From: Actinacidiphila rubida
Lineage (GTDB): Bacteria > Actinomycetota > Actinomycetes > Streptomycetales > Streptomycetaceae
Length of the DNA: 64,000 nt
Direction: 5' to 3'
NCBI RefSeq assembly: GCF_900110255.1
Contig: NZ_FODD01000001.1
Coordinates: forward strand, 310,001 to 374,000
The notes beneath the pieces were generated by a model, which was given only the letters and a program-made list of their open reading frames with translations, did not search any database and was not told where the DNA came from. Shown here in pieces: positions 36,173 to 43,699 of the stretch. Numbering within the stretch: position 1 is the first letter of the stretch; every line of letters begins with the position of its first letter. Both the position numbers and the translations under genes were made by a program.

Positions 36173-38923
36173 TTACAGCAGCCCGTCCCACATCTGCTCG
36201 ATGAGCACCGACCACCAGTTGTCCGGCGACGCGATGGCCGCCGGGTCCTGCGCGGCCAGCTGCGCCTGGAAGTCGACCGTCCAGCGGCCGGCCTGCTCCG
36301 GCGTCAGCCCCAGCCGCAGCCGCCACATCCGGCCCAGCAGCGCGAGGCAGCGGGTGAACTCCGGCAGGCTGGAGTTGACGAACTGCGGCGCCAGCGCGGG
36401 CGTTCCGCCGGGCCCGGCCTCCAGCGGCAGCGCCACGATGTGCGCGGTGCCGTACTGCACGCACAGCTGGCGCCCGAAGTCGTTGCCCATCACGAGGTAC
36501 GAGCCGGCGTCGGCCGCCGCCTGCACCCCGCGCTGCGCGGCCAGTTCGGCCAGCGTCGGCACGGGCTGGCCCGGCTGGGCCTGCGCCCAGAAGAACGGCC
36601 CGAAGTCGACCGGCAGCCCGGCCCACATCAGCGTCTGCGCGACGATGTCCGGCACGCCGGCCCGCGAGACCGCGCGCTGGTCGAAGCGGAACACGGCCTG
36701 CGGGCCGAACGCCCCGGCCAGCTCCTGGCCGATCACGTCCAGACCGACCGGCGGCACCCGCACCACGGTGTGCGCGTCCGGCATCGGGACGCGCAGCGGC
36801 TGGGGGCGGGCGGGCGCGCCCGCCACCTGGTGCAGCTCGCCCTGGTGCGTCAGCAGATGCTGCACGCCCTGCCGGCGGCCCGCGTGGTCCCGGCCGTACG
36901 GCGCGGTGTGGCTGATCCGCACCTGCGGCCACGTCTCGCGGACCATCCGCGCGCAGTAGCCGCCCGGCAGGTCGCAGGACTCCAGCTCGGTGTGCAGTTC
37001 GAGCACCTGCTCGGGCCGGATGTTCATCGACCGCAGCTCGTGCAGGATCTGCCACTCCGGATGCGGGGTGCCCGGCGCCGAACGCCGGATCAGCTGCTGC
37101 TCGCTGCCGTCCTGCCCGCGGTAGCGGAGCACGGCCATGTAGCCGGGGCCGACGGTCGGCACGGCGGCGCTCTGCGGGTAGCCGTACGCCGGGGCGGGCG
37201 GCGGGGGCGGCGCGCCCGCACCGGGCCCGGGCGGCGGCCCGCCGGGGGACGCGAGCATGGTGGCGGCGTAGTGCGGGTCACCTGAACCCGGAGGCGGCGG
37301 GGGCGTCCCCGCGCCGGGGACCGGCGGCGGAGGCGGGGGAGTGCCCGCGCCCGGTGCCGGGGGAGGCGGCGGCGGACCACCCGCGCCGGGTCCGGGCGGA
37401 GGCGTGCCAGGCGTGGCCAGCATGGTCGCGGCGTAGTGCGGGTCGGCCGGTCCGGGCGGCGGCGTGCCGACGCCGGGAGGCGGCGGGGGCGTGCCGACGC
37501 CGGGAGCCGGCGGCGGGGGAGGCGGCGGCGGACCACCCGCGCCGGGTCCGGCGAGCATGGTGGCGGCGTAGTGCGGGTCGCCTCCGGGCGGCGGAGTGCC
37601 GCCCTGACCGGGGGCGGCCAGCATGGTCGCGGCGTACGCCGGGTTGTCCTGGCCGGGAGCCGGCGGCGGAGGCGGCGGAGTGCCCGCGCCCCGGCCCCAC
37701 TGCGCTTCCCCGCCGGGCGGCGGAGGCGGCGGAGTGCCCGCGCCCCGGCCCCACTGCGCTTCCCCGCCGGGCGGCGGAGGCGGCGGAGTGCCCGCGCCCC
37801 GGCCCCACTGAGGAACCCCGGGAGGCGGCGGCACCATGCCGCCGGCCTTCGCGGTCTCCAGGTCGGCGATGTCCGCGGCACCGGCCGGCGGCGGAGGCGG
37901 GACGGGTCCGGCGCCCGGCGGCGGCAGCGGCACGGAGCCGCCGGCCGGCGGCGGGTACGGAGAGCCGCCCATGGTGTGCGGGACGCCGGGCCGCGGCGCG
38001 GCGGGGGGCTGGTCGGCCGCCGGGGCGATCCTCGTCCTCGGCAGCGAACTGCCGCCGGGCATCAATTCGGTGCGGGCCTCGGACGCGCCCTGCGGCACGT
38101 CGGGCCGCTGGTCCGGCTCCCTGACCGGCGGCGCGAACACGGTCGCCGGCACCGCGACGGACTGGCCCTCACCGGAGTCGCTGACCGTCTTCCCGGCCCA
38201 TCCGCCGCCGTCGCCCGGGGAAGCGGCGGCCGCCCCCGAACGGTCGGTCCGCCTGCGGTAGTCGACGCCACCGGACGGCGGACCGGCCGGCGCGGGCGCC
38301 GGGTCGGGCGCCTCGGAGGCCGCGGGCGCCGCCGGCGCGGGAGTCTCCGTGCGGCGGCGGTAGTCGATGCCGCCCGACGACGCACCGGCAGGTGCGGCAG
38401 CCGGGTCGGGGGACTCGGCGGCGGCCGGGGCCGCGGGTGCCGAAGTCCCGCTGTGGCGGCGGTAGTCGACGCCACCGGACGGCGTGTCGACCGCCACGGG
38501 GGCGTCCGGGCCCGGAGAGGGAGCAGCGCCCGGGGCGTCCTTGCGCCGGTCGGGGATCCCCATCCGGTCCGCCGCGTCCTGCAGCCACTGCGGCGGGCTC
38601 AGCAGGAAGGACGTGGCCTCCAGGTCGATACGCTGCGGCGGTTCCGGCGCGCTGTCCTCCGGCACGGCGCCGTACTCCTCCTCGTAGCGGCGGATCAGCT
38701 CGCCGATCGGCAGCGCGGGCCACAGCGTGGCCTCCCCGCTGTCGCGGGCGATGACGACGCGGACCAGGCCGTCGTCGGTGATCGGCCCGCCCTCCCGCGT
38801 CTCGGACCACACCACGAAGCCCAGGTCGAACTCGCGCACCCGGATCTCGCGGCCCTGGTACGACGCGACGTCGCCGTTGATCCAGCGCTCCGCGCGCTCC
38901 TGCGCCTCCGCGAAGGTCACCAT
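36173..38923 (-). CDS. Large YrhB/deaminase-like/SUKH-4 protein with repeat-rich linker
   Basis: The 916-residue protein has no signal peptide or membrane helix. Domains in order: residues 1-85 resemble YrhB/Imm35 immunity domains (AERWINGDV, FDLGFVVWSE). About 145-240 hold three copies of a GG(V/I)DYRR unit spaced about 34 residues. About 370-570 are Pro-rich with GRGAGTPPPPPP units and four YAATMLA motifs. About 625-665 (ILHELR followed by HTELESCDLPGGYC) resemble the His-Glu and Cys-Cys zinc-site pattern of nucleic-acid deaminase-like toxin domains. The last 220 residues fit SUKH-4. It starts 7 bases after the WHH-nuclease/SUKH-1 gene, so the two form an operon. The deaminase assignment is tentative. 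Confidence 0.75.
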   Translation of the reverse strand: MVTFAEAQERAERWINGDVASYQGREIRVREFDLGFVVWSETREGGPITDDGLVRVVIARDSGEATLWPALPIGELIRRYEEEYGAVPEDSAPEPPQRIDLEATSFLLSPPQWLQDAADRMGIPDRRKDAPGAAPSPGPDAPVAVDTPSGGVDYRRHSGTSAPAAPAAAESPDPAAAPAGASSGGIDYRRRTETPAPAAPAASEAPDPAPAPAGPPSGGVDYRRRTDRSGAAAASPGDGGGWAGKTVSDSGEGQSVAVPATVFAPPVREPDQRPDVPQGASEARTELMPGGSSLPRTRIAPAADQPPAAPRPGVPHTMGGSPYPPPAGGSVPLPPPGAGPVPPPPPAGAADIADLETAKAGGMVPPPPGVPQWGRGAGTPPPPPPGGEAQWGRGAGTPPPPPPGGEAQWGRGAGTPPPPPPAPGQDNPAYAATMLAAPGQGGTPPPGGDPHYAATMLAGPGAGGPPPPPPPPAPGVGTPPPPPGVGTPPPGPADPHYAATMLATPGTPPPGPGAGGPPPPPPAPGAGTPPPPPPVPGAGTPPPPPGSGDPHYAATMLASPGGPPPGPGAGAPPPPPAPAYGYPQSAAVPTVGPGYMAVLRYRGQDGSEQQLIRRSAPGTPHPEWQILHELRSMNIRPEQVLELHTELESCDLPGGYCARMVRETWPQVRISHTAPYGRDHAGRRQGVQHLLTHQGELHQVAGAPARPQPLRVPMPDAHTVVRVPPVGLDVIGQELAGAFGPQAVFRFDQRAVSRAGVPDIVAQTLMWAGLPVDFGPFFWAQAQPGQPVPTLAELAAQRGVQAAADAGSYLVMGNDFGRQLCVQYGTAHIVALPLEAGPGGTPALAPQFVNSSLPEFTRCLALLGRMWRLRLGLTPEQAGRWTVDFQAQLAAQDPAAIASPDNWWSVLIEQMWDGLL
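37677..37810 (-). repeat. 54-bp coding tandem repeat, about 2.5 copies
   Basis: Units start at 37677, 37731 and 37785; the first two are identical and the third diverges after 26 bases. Each encodes 18 residues containing QWGRGAGT and a run of six Pro. The identity at DNA level points to recent slippage expansion inside the linker of the SUKH-4 protein. Confidence 0.85.
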
Positions 38924-38930
38924 CGCGCCC

Positions 38931-39941
38931 TCACCCCTCCACCGGGACGGCGACGGCGAAGCCGCCGTCCACCATCAGGTTCGCCACCGTCTCCAGCTCC
39001 GGCGGGTTGCCCGCGAGCCGCAGCAGGAACTCGTCGAACGAGTCGCCGCAGGGCAGCAGCAGTGCGGCGACGCGCTCGGCCGGACCGGGCCAGCGGTCGT
39101 CGTCGCGGACGTCGTCGTAGGCGCAGAACCAGACCGAGCCGTTCCGCTCGCCCTTGACCTTCACGGCGAGCACGCCGCCCTGCACGTACCCGACCGCCAG
39201 GTAGTCCTTCGTCAGATGGTCGCGCAGGCACTTGTTGACGTAGACGAGGTCGTTGACCGCCGCCTCCTCGCGCACCGTGAAGAACGGCTGGTCGAGCAGC
39301 AGCCCCAACTCGGCGTCCAGCGCGACGCCCTTGGGCGCGCAGCCGCCGGCCGCCTTGAGGAACGTGCGGTAGCCGCCGGGGAGCCGGTAGCCCAGCTCCT
39401 CCTCGACGTCGCGTATCCGCTGTTCGCTCACCGCCACCGCGGCCTTCGGCAGCCCGAAGTGCACGGGACGGGTCTCCTGCAGCGGGCGGGTGCCGCGCTT
39501 GCCGTGGTCGGCGGTCGACGCGGCCAGGCCGCCGTGGTGCCGCAGCAGCGCCTTGATCTCGACCGGGACCAGCTCCAGGCGGCGGCTGCCGTACACGTGG
39601 TGCCAGGTCCAGCCGTGCGGGGTGGCCACGCTCGGCAGGTTCCCCCACAGTTCGTGACCGGCCGCCTGCAGGGCGGCGTTCGCCGACACGTAGTCCGTCA
39701 GGCGCAGTTCGTCGACGCCGAAGCCCTCGGGGGGCTCGGCGATCTCCGCGGCGGCGCGCGCGTACGGCGCGAAGTCGGGGAAGCCGTTGGCGTCGATCCA
39801 CACGCCCTGCGGGTACTTGGCCGCGCGGACGGGGTCGGGGAAGTGCACGACCTGTGCGGAGTAGGCCGCGTTGGGTGGCGCGGAGTGGTCCGCCGCTCCG
39901 GGCCCGGGAGGTGCTCCCAGCCCTTGCCGGCCTGTCGTCAT
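38931..39941 (-). CDS. WHH-type HNH nuclease domain fused to SUKH-1 (SMI1/KNR4) domain
   Basis: The 336-residue protein has two halves. Residues about 30-138 match the WHH family of HNH/EndoVII-like toxin nucleases: VWIDANGFPDFAPYA, TPHGWTWHH (W113-H114-H115), LVP at 124-126 and RHHGG at 134-138. The usual His in the LVPxxIH segment is Lys130 here, so activity may be reduced. Residues about 170-320 form a SUKH-1 domain (SEQRIRDVEEELGYRLPGGYRTFLKAAGG), the superfamily known as immunity proteins of polymorphic toxins. There is no signal peptide. It is the first gene of a two-gene operon with the SUKH-4 gene. Joining toxin-type and immunity-type domains on one chain is unusual. Confidence 0.8.
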   Translation of the reverse strand: MTTGRQGLGAPPGPGAADHSAPPNAAYSAQVVHFPDPVRAAKYPQGVWIDANGFPDFAPYARAAAEIAEPPEGFGVDELRLTDYVSANAALQAAGHELWGNLPSVATPHGWTWHHVYGSRRLELVPVEIKALLRHHGGLAASTADHGKRGTRPLQETRPVHFGLPKAAVAVSEQRIRDVEEELGYRLPGGYRTFLKAAGGCAPKGVALDAELGLLLDQPFFTVREEAAVNDLVYVNKCLRDHLTKDYLAVGYVQGGVLAVKVKGERNGSVWFCAYDDVRDDDRWPGPAERVAALLLPCGDSFDEFLLRLAGNPPELETVANLMVDGGFAVAVPVEG

Positions 39942-40040
39942 GGCGGTTGCCCCCTGCTGCGTCTGGCTGTTGACGACAGCCTAGGGGGTGGGGCAAGGTT
40001 CCTGACCTCCCCGGTCCCGGCCCCGGGAGCGAGCGCGCGG

Positions 40041-40796
40041 TCAGTTCGGTTTGGCGGCTTCCCGGAGCTTGGCGACCTGCTTCTGCGGGATCGCGGCGCG
40101 CAGCGTGGCGGGCGTGTGGTCGGTGCGCAGCGTCTCGTACGCGGCGGTGGTGTCGCCGACCCGGATGACGGTGACCAGCACCTGGCCCGCGGTGCCCTTC
40201 GCCTTGTCGCCGATGGTGTAGGCGACCTGCTGGTCGCCGTAGCCGCCGCCGGGCGCCACGGCGTGCACGGTGAACGTCGTCGCGGTGCCGTTGCGGGTGG
40301 TGTTGTAGCTGGTGCAGGTCTTCAGCGCGGCGGTCAGGTCGTCGAGCACGGCCTTCGCCTCGCCGGCCTTGTACGACGCGACGACGCTCAGGCTGATGGT
40401 CTTGGCCTTCTTGTCCTGGGCGGCGGTGTCGGTGACCATCGCGCCCGCGTAGACCTGCCGGGGGTGGGCGGGCTGGCTGCTCCACTGGTCGGCGACCGGC
40501 TGGCACGCGGGCGCGTCGGTCAGCTGCCGGGGGCCGAGCAGTTGCTCCTTGCTGCCGGCCGGCAGCACCTGGACGTCGGAGACGTCCTTGGACGTGAGCA
40601 GCGCCTGGGTCAGGTTGACCGTGGAGACCGCGCCGGACGCCCTGACGTTCTGCGGGGTGCCCGTGTCGCTCGCGCCGCTCTTCCCGCCCCCGCCGCCGCA
40701 GGCCGCGGTCAGGGCGAGTGCCGGCAGCAGGGCGGCGGCCACGGCGGCCGTGCGGCCACTACCGGCGAGTAGGCGACTGCGTGCACGTATCCGCAT
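40041..40796 (-). CDS. Lipoprotein of unknown function (paralogue A)
   Basis: Start at ATG 40796 (MRIRARSRLLAG) after GGGGA. The 251-residue protein has a basic, hydrophobic signal peptide and lipobox LALTAAC, followed by a Gly/Ser-rich spacer, so it should be anchored to the outer face of the membrane. The mature part is a single domain with SKDVSDVQV, a Cys in DAPACQPVAD, a second Cys in KTCTSY and an LVTVIRVGDTTAAYETL strand pair. The next upstream gene encodes a paralogue with the same positions conserved. No function is recognised. It precedes the WHH/SUKH operon by 99 bases. Confidence 0.85.
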   Translation of the reverse strand: MRIRARSRLLAGSGRTAAVAAALLPALALTAACGGGGGKSGASDTGTPQNVRASGAVSTVNLTQALLTSKDVSDVQVLPAGSKEQLLGPRQLTDAPACQPVADQWSSQPAHPRQVYAGAMVTDTAAQDKKAKTISLSVVASYKAGEAKAVLDDLTAALKTCTSYNTTRNGTATTFTVHAVAPGGGYGDQQVAYTIGDKAKGTAGQVLVTVIRVGDTTAAYETLRTDHTPATLRAAIPQKQVAKLREAAKPN

Positions 40797-40963
40797 CGAT
40801 TCGTTCCCCAAGTGTCGACTCGGCCCCGGCGGCCGGGGGGCCTCGCGCGTCCGGGCACGGGCCTGGCGGGCGGACGGCCCGCTGCCGCGCGACTCTACGG
40901 CACCGGGCGCGCCCCGCCTCGTGTGGCCCTGCTCACAGAACGGGTACGGCTTCGGGTCCGCGG

Positions 40964-41812
40964 TCAGCGGCCCGTGGCCAGGGCCGCCCGCAGCTTCCGG
41001 TCCTGGGCGCGGACCACCGCCAGCGGCACGGCGCCCGCCCCGCCCGCCGACCGCGTCGACAGATAGGAGGTGACGGTGTCCCCGGTGCGGACGACCGTCA
41101 CCAGCGCGGCGCCCGTCTTCTTGTCGGAGGTGTCGGTCATCACGTAGGACACCGACGCGTCGCCGACCGCGACCGCCGGGCCGCGGGCGATGGAGAAGGG
41201 TGTCCGCGTCCCGTCGCCGCCGGTCGCGGTGAATCCGGTGCAGCTCGTCAGGGCCGACCGCACCGCGGCGATCACCTTCTGGGCGTCGCCCGGCGCGTGG
41301 CTGGCGACCAGCATCTGGTTGACGGTCGCCGGCACGACGGAGGCGCCCTGGCCGGAGGAACCAGGCGCCGTGGAGGAGTCCGTGGCCGGTTTCGGCGCGA
41401 ACTCGGCGCCCACCGAGGCCATCCGGTGGATCGCCGGCTTGGTGCTGGCGATGTCCGCGAGCGGCTGGCAGTCCGGCCGGTCGGCGGTGAGTACCGCCTG
41501 GCCGCCGGAGTCGCCCTGCGCGGACAGGTCGTCGGGGTTGAACTCCTCGGGCGCGGTGGTCTGCACGCCGTCGGACGACGAGGACTGCTCGATCACCCAG
41601 CCGGGCAGATCGGCATCGGTCACCAGGGCCTTCGCCAACTGCTGTGCGGTGAGCGGCGCGTGGCCGGCGAGCGTGGAGAGCACCGTGGGGGAGGCGCTCG
41701 GGGTGCCGTCGGTGCGGTCGGTGCCGTCGGCGTGGGTGGAGCCGGAGGAGCAGGCGGTGAGCAGCAGCAGCGCGGGCAGCGCCGCTGCCGCGGCCGTCAG
41801 GTACTTGCGCAT
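40964..41812 (-). CDS. Lipoprotein of unknown function (paralogue B)
   Basis: Start ATG 41812 (MRKYLTAAAAALPALLLLTAC) gives 282 residues with a clear lipobox LLTAC at the end of the signal peptide. The mature part follows the same plan as its neighbour: LVTDADLPGW, a Cys in RPDCQPLAD, SCTGF, and LVTVVRTGDTVTSYLS. A Ser/Thr/Gly-rich insertion occurs near the middle. Both fit the general shape of actinobacterial sensor-domain-type lipoproteins, but no name is justified. The gene is divergent from the YwqJ-deaminase/SUKH-3 pair, and the 360-base gap (41813-42172) must hold both promoters. Confidence 0.85.
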   Translation of the reverse strand: MRKYLTAAAAALPALLLLTACSSGSTHADGTDRTDGTPSASPTVLSTLAGHAPLTAQQLAKALVTDADLPGWVIEQSSSSDGVQTTAPEEFNPDDLSAQGDSGGQAVLTADRPDCQPLADIASTKPAIHRMASVGAEFAPKPATDSSTAPGSSGQGASVVPATVNQMLVASHAPGDAQKVIAAVRSALTSCTGFTATGGDGTRTPFSIARGPAVAVGDASVSYVMTDTSDKKTGAALVTVVRTGDTVTSYLSTRSAGGAGAVPLAVVRAQDRKLRAALATGR

Positions 41813-42172
41813 GGGGTCACGTTCCCTCGGGTTCGGCGGTGGGGGGATCCGCGGGTGCGGGGCCGAACTCCGATCCTCCCGTCGCCCGTTCGCGCCGTCC
41901 ATGGCGTCACCGCAGCTTGTGGGTGCGCTGTGCGCGCCCTGTGGTGCCGCGACGGGCGGCCCGGCAGGGCGTGTGCGGCCGTCCGGTTCGGCGTCCGTTC
42001 CGTGCACGCGGCGTGTCCCCGCGGCCGACGGAACGTCACAGGGCGGTGACATGGACCACACAACAGGCGCGCCGCACGGCGGTTTGCTTTCCCAGAAGAC
42101 GGCTGATTTGGCACTCTGATGCGCACGGGGGATTGCCCGCACTTGCGGGCGCAGGAGGGAAGAACGCACGAG

Positions 42173-42682
42173 ATGACGACGCACCTTGCGGCGGCGGGGA
42201 CCGCCGATCCGAGGCTGACCTGGAGTGCCGCGCACGATCCCGTCGGCCCGCCCGTGCTGCGCCACCGCCGGGACGGCATCCTGCCCGCGGTCGCCGCGGC
42301 GCTGTCCATCCGCGACGAAGTGCAGTCCTGCACCGGCGCGAAGGGGGAGCAGCCCCCCGTGCTGCACCCCATCGTCCGGGACTTCCTCGACGCCCTTCCG
42401 GCCGCGCAGAGGGAACGGTTCACCGGACGCTGCCCGGAGGCCGTGCTGATCTCCCGCCACCTCACCTCCGTCGAGGCGGGACGCGGCAAGCGGGCCTCGC
42501 GCAAGCCGCTCACCCCGAGCGAGGCGCGCAAGGCGCTGCGGGGCGCGAAGCTGACCGTGCGGCGGATACGCGAGGACGGCGACCCCTCACACGGCACGTA
42601 CGTGCCGCCGTGCCGCTCCTGCACGCCGCTGCTCGCGCACTTCGGCGTGCGGGCGGTGGACCCGGCCGCGGAGGGCGCGTGA
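42173..42682 (+). CDS. YwqJ-type putative nucleic-acid/nucleotide deaminase
   Basis: Start ATG 42173 (MTTHLAAAGTADPRLTW); an ATG at 42119 is possible but adds unconserved residues, and the AGGAGGG site at 42152 favours the shorter form. The 169-residue protein has the full deaminase zinc site: C87-P-E89 (in GRCPEAVLIS) and P146-C147-x-x-C150 (VPPCRSC). RHRRDGILPAVAAAL and ARKALRGAKLTVRRI also match the YwqJ family, known as toxin domains at the ends of polymorphic toxins. Here it stands alone without any trafficking domain. Its stop overlaps the start of the SUKH-3 gene by four bases. Confidence 0.85.
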   Translation: MTTHLAAAGTADPRLTWSAAHDPVGPPVLRHRRDGILPAVAAALSIRDEVQSCTGAKGEQPPVLHPIVRDFLDALPAAQRERFTGRCPEAVLISRHLTSVEAGRGKRASRKPLTPSEARKALRGAKLTVRRIREDGDPSHGTYVPPCRSCTPLLAHFGVRAVDPAAEGA

Positions 42683-43182
42683 ACCCCGGCGGCGCGGCCG
42701 GCGCCGCGACCCGCTTCCCGGCCGGCGTGGACGCGGCGCTGCGCGCCGCGGGCTGGCGGCCGGGACGCTGGGACATCATGCAGGCCGAGCGGTGGGCGGA
42801 CGCGCTGCGCGCGCACGTCTCGCCCGGTGGTCACCGGCACGCCGTGTTCCCCGCGGCGGTCGAGGCCTGGGCGGAGTTCGGCGGTCTGACCGTGCCCGCC
42901 GCGGCCGGACCCGCGCGGCAGGTGGCGCCCGCGGCCGTCCTCGTCGACCCGATGCGCGGGCTGCACATGGCCCGCACGCTCGGCGACCTGGGGCGCGCCC
43001 TGGAGACGGGGATCAGCCCCCTCGGCGAGGAGCCCGCGTCCGGCGCGGTCCTCGCGGTCGACGAGGAGGGCCGCGTCTACGCCGTCGACCACACCGGCGA
43101 CTGGTACGTCGGTCAGGACGTCGACCACGCCCTGACCACCCTCACCACCGGCCTCCAGCCCCCTCGCCTCACCCTCTCCTGA
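42679..43182 (+). CDS. SUKH-3 family immunity-type protein
   Basis: The GTG at 42679 overlaps the deaminase stop (GTGA), so the two are translationally coupled. The 167-residue protein follows the SUKH-3 pattern closely: RFPAGVDAALRAAGWRPGRWD, AERWADALR, HAVFPAAVEAWAEFGGL, LVDPMRGLHMARTLGDLG, and GRVYAVDHTGDWYVG. SUKH-3 proteins are recognised as immunity partners of deaminase and nuclease toxins. The coupling suggests that it restrains the upstream deaminase; this is inference from context and family knowledge. Confidence 0.88.
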   Translation: MNPGGAAGAATRFPAGVDAALRAAGWRPGRWDIMQAERWADALRAHVSPGGHRHAVFPAAVEAWAEFGGLTVPAAAGPARQVAPAAVLVDPMRGLHMARTLGDLGRALETGISPLGEEPASGAVLAVDEEGRVYAVDHTGDWYVGQDVDHALTTLTTGLQPPRLTLS

Positions 43183-43265
43183 GGAGCGGCCCCGCGCCGC
43201 GTTCCCGGCCGCGGCCGCCTCCGCGGTCCGGCGGTGCACTCGTGCGGGTACGGCGCCGCGCGCCC

Positions 43266-43384
43266 GGGTTCGGCGGTGCACTCCGTGCGGGTGGGGCGTG
43301 GTGCGGCCGCGCGCCTGGGTTCGGCGCCGCACTCAGTGCGGGTTCGGCGGTGCACTCCGTGCGGGTGGGGCGTGGTGCGGCCGC
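43266..43384. repeat. 45-bp repeat, two identical copies, in a repeat-rich spacer
   Basis: A 45-base unit beginning GGGTTCGGCGGTGCACTCCG occurs at 43266-43310 and 43340-43384 (period 74), with weaker partial copies around it (GTGCACTCGTGCGGGTACGG, GCCGCACTCAGTGCGGGTTC). Further along, GATCGGCACTCG-CCGGGTCC occurs near 43450 and 43570. The whole 517-base gap (43183-43699) between the convergent SUKH-3 and MFS genes is made of such repeats; no gene was seen, although both strands are open in several frames. Confidence 0.8.
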
Positions 43385-43699
43385 TCGTCCAGGGCCGGCG
43401 GCGCACCCCGTGCGCGGCAAGCGGTCGGGTGGCCCACACCGCGGACCGGGATCGGCACTCGTCCGGGTCCTCGCGCGCCCGGGTCCCGGTGCCCGCGTCG
43501 GTGCGCGCCCGCCCGCGGTCCGCGACCCCGGCGCGGTACGGCCTTCGGCCGGCCCGATCCCCCGCGGACCGCGATCGGCACTCGGCCGGGTCCCGGCCCG
43601 CGCCCGGCGCTCCCCGCGGCCGGGCGGCCTCCGGCCCGCGTCCGGCCGCGCGCCCCGGTCCCGGCCCTCGTCCGGGCCGCGCCCCGCGGCCCGGCGCGG

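Noticed and set aside
33415-36204. 929-codon plus-strand frame running through the histidine kinase and coiled-coil genes
   Set aside because: Spans two real genes on different strands and has no recognisable domain; pure GC-frame artefact.
37250-37840. Possible CRISPR-like array (regular repeats)
   Set aside because: The repeats are in frame, encode Pro-rich peptide units of the SUKH-4 protein, and there are no unique spacers or cas genes.
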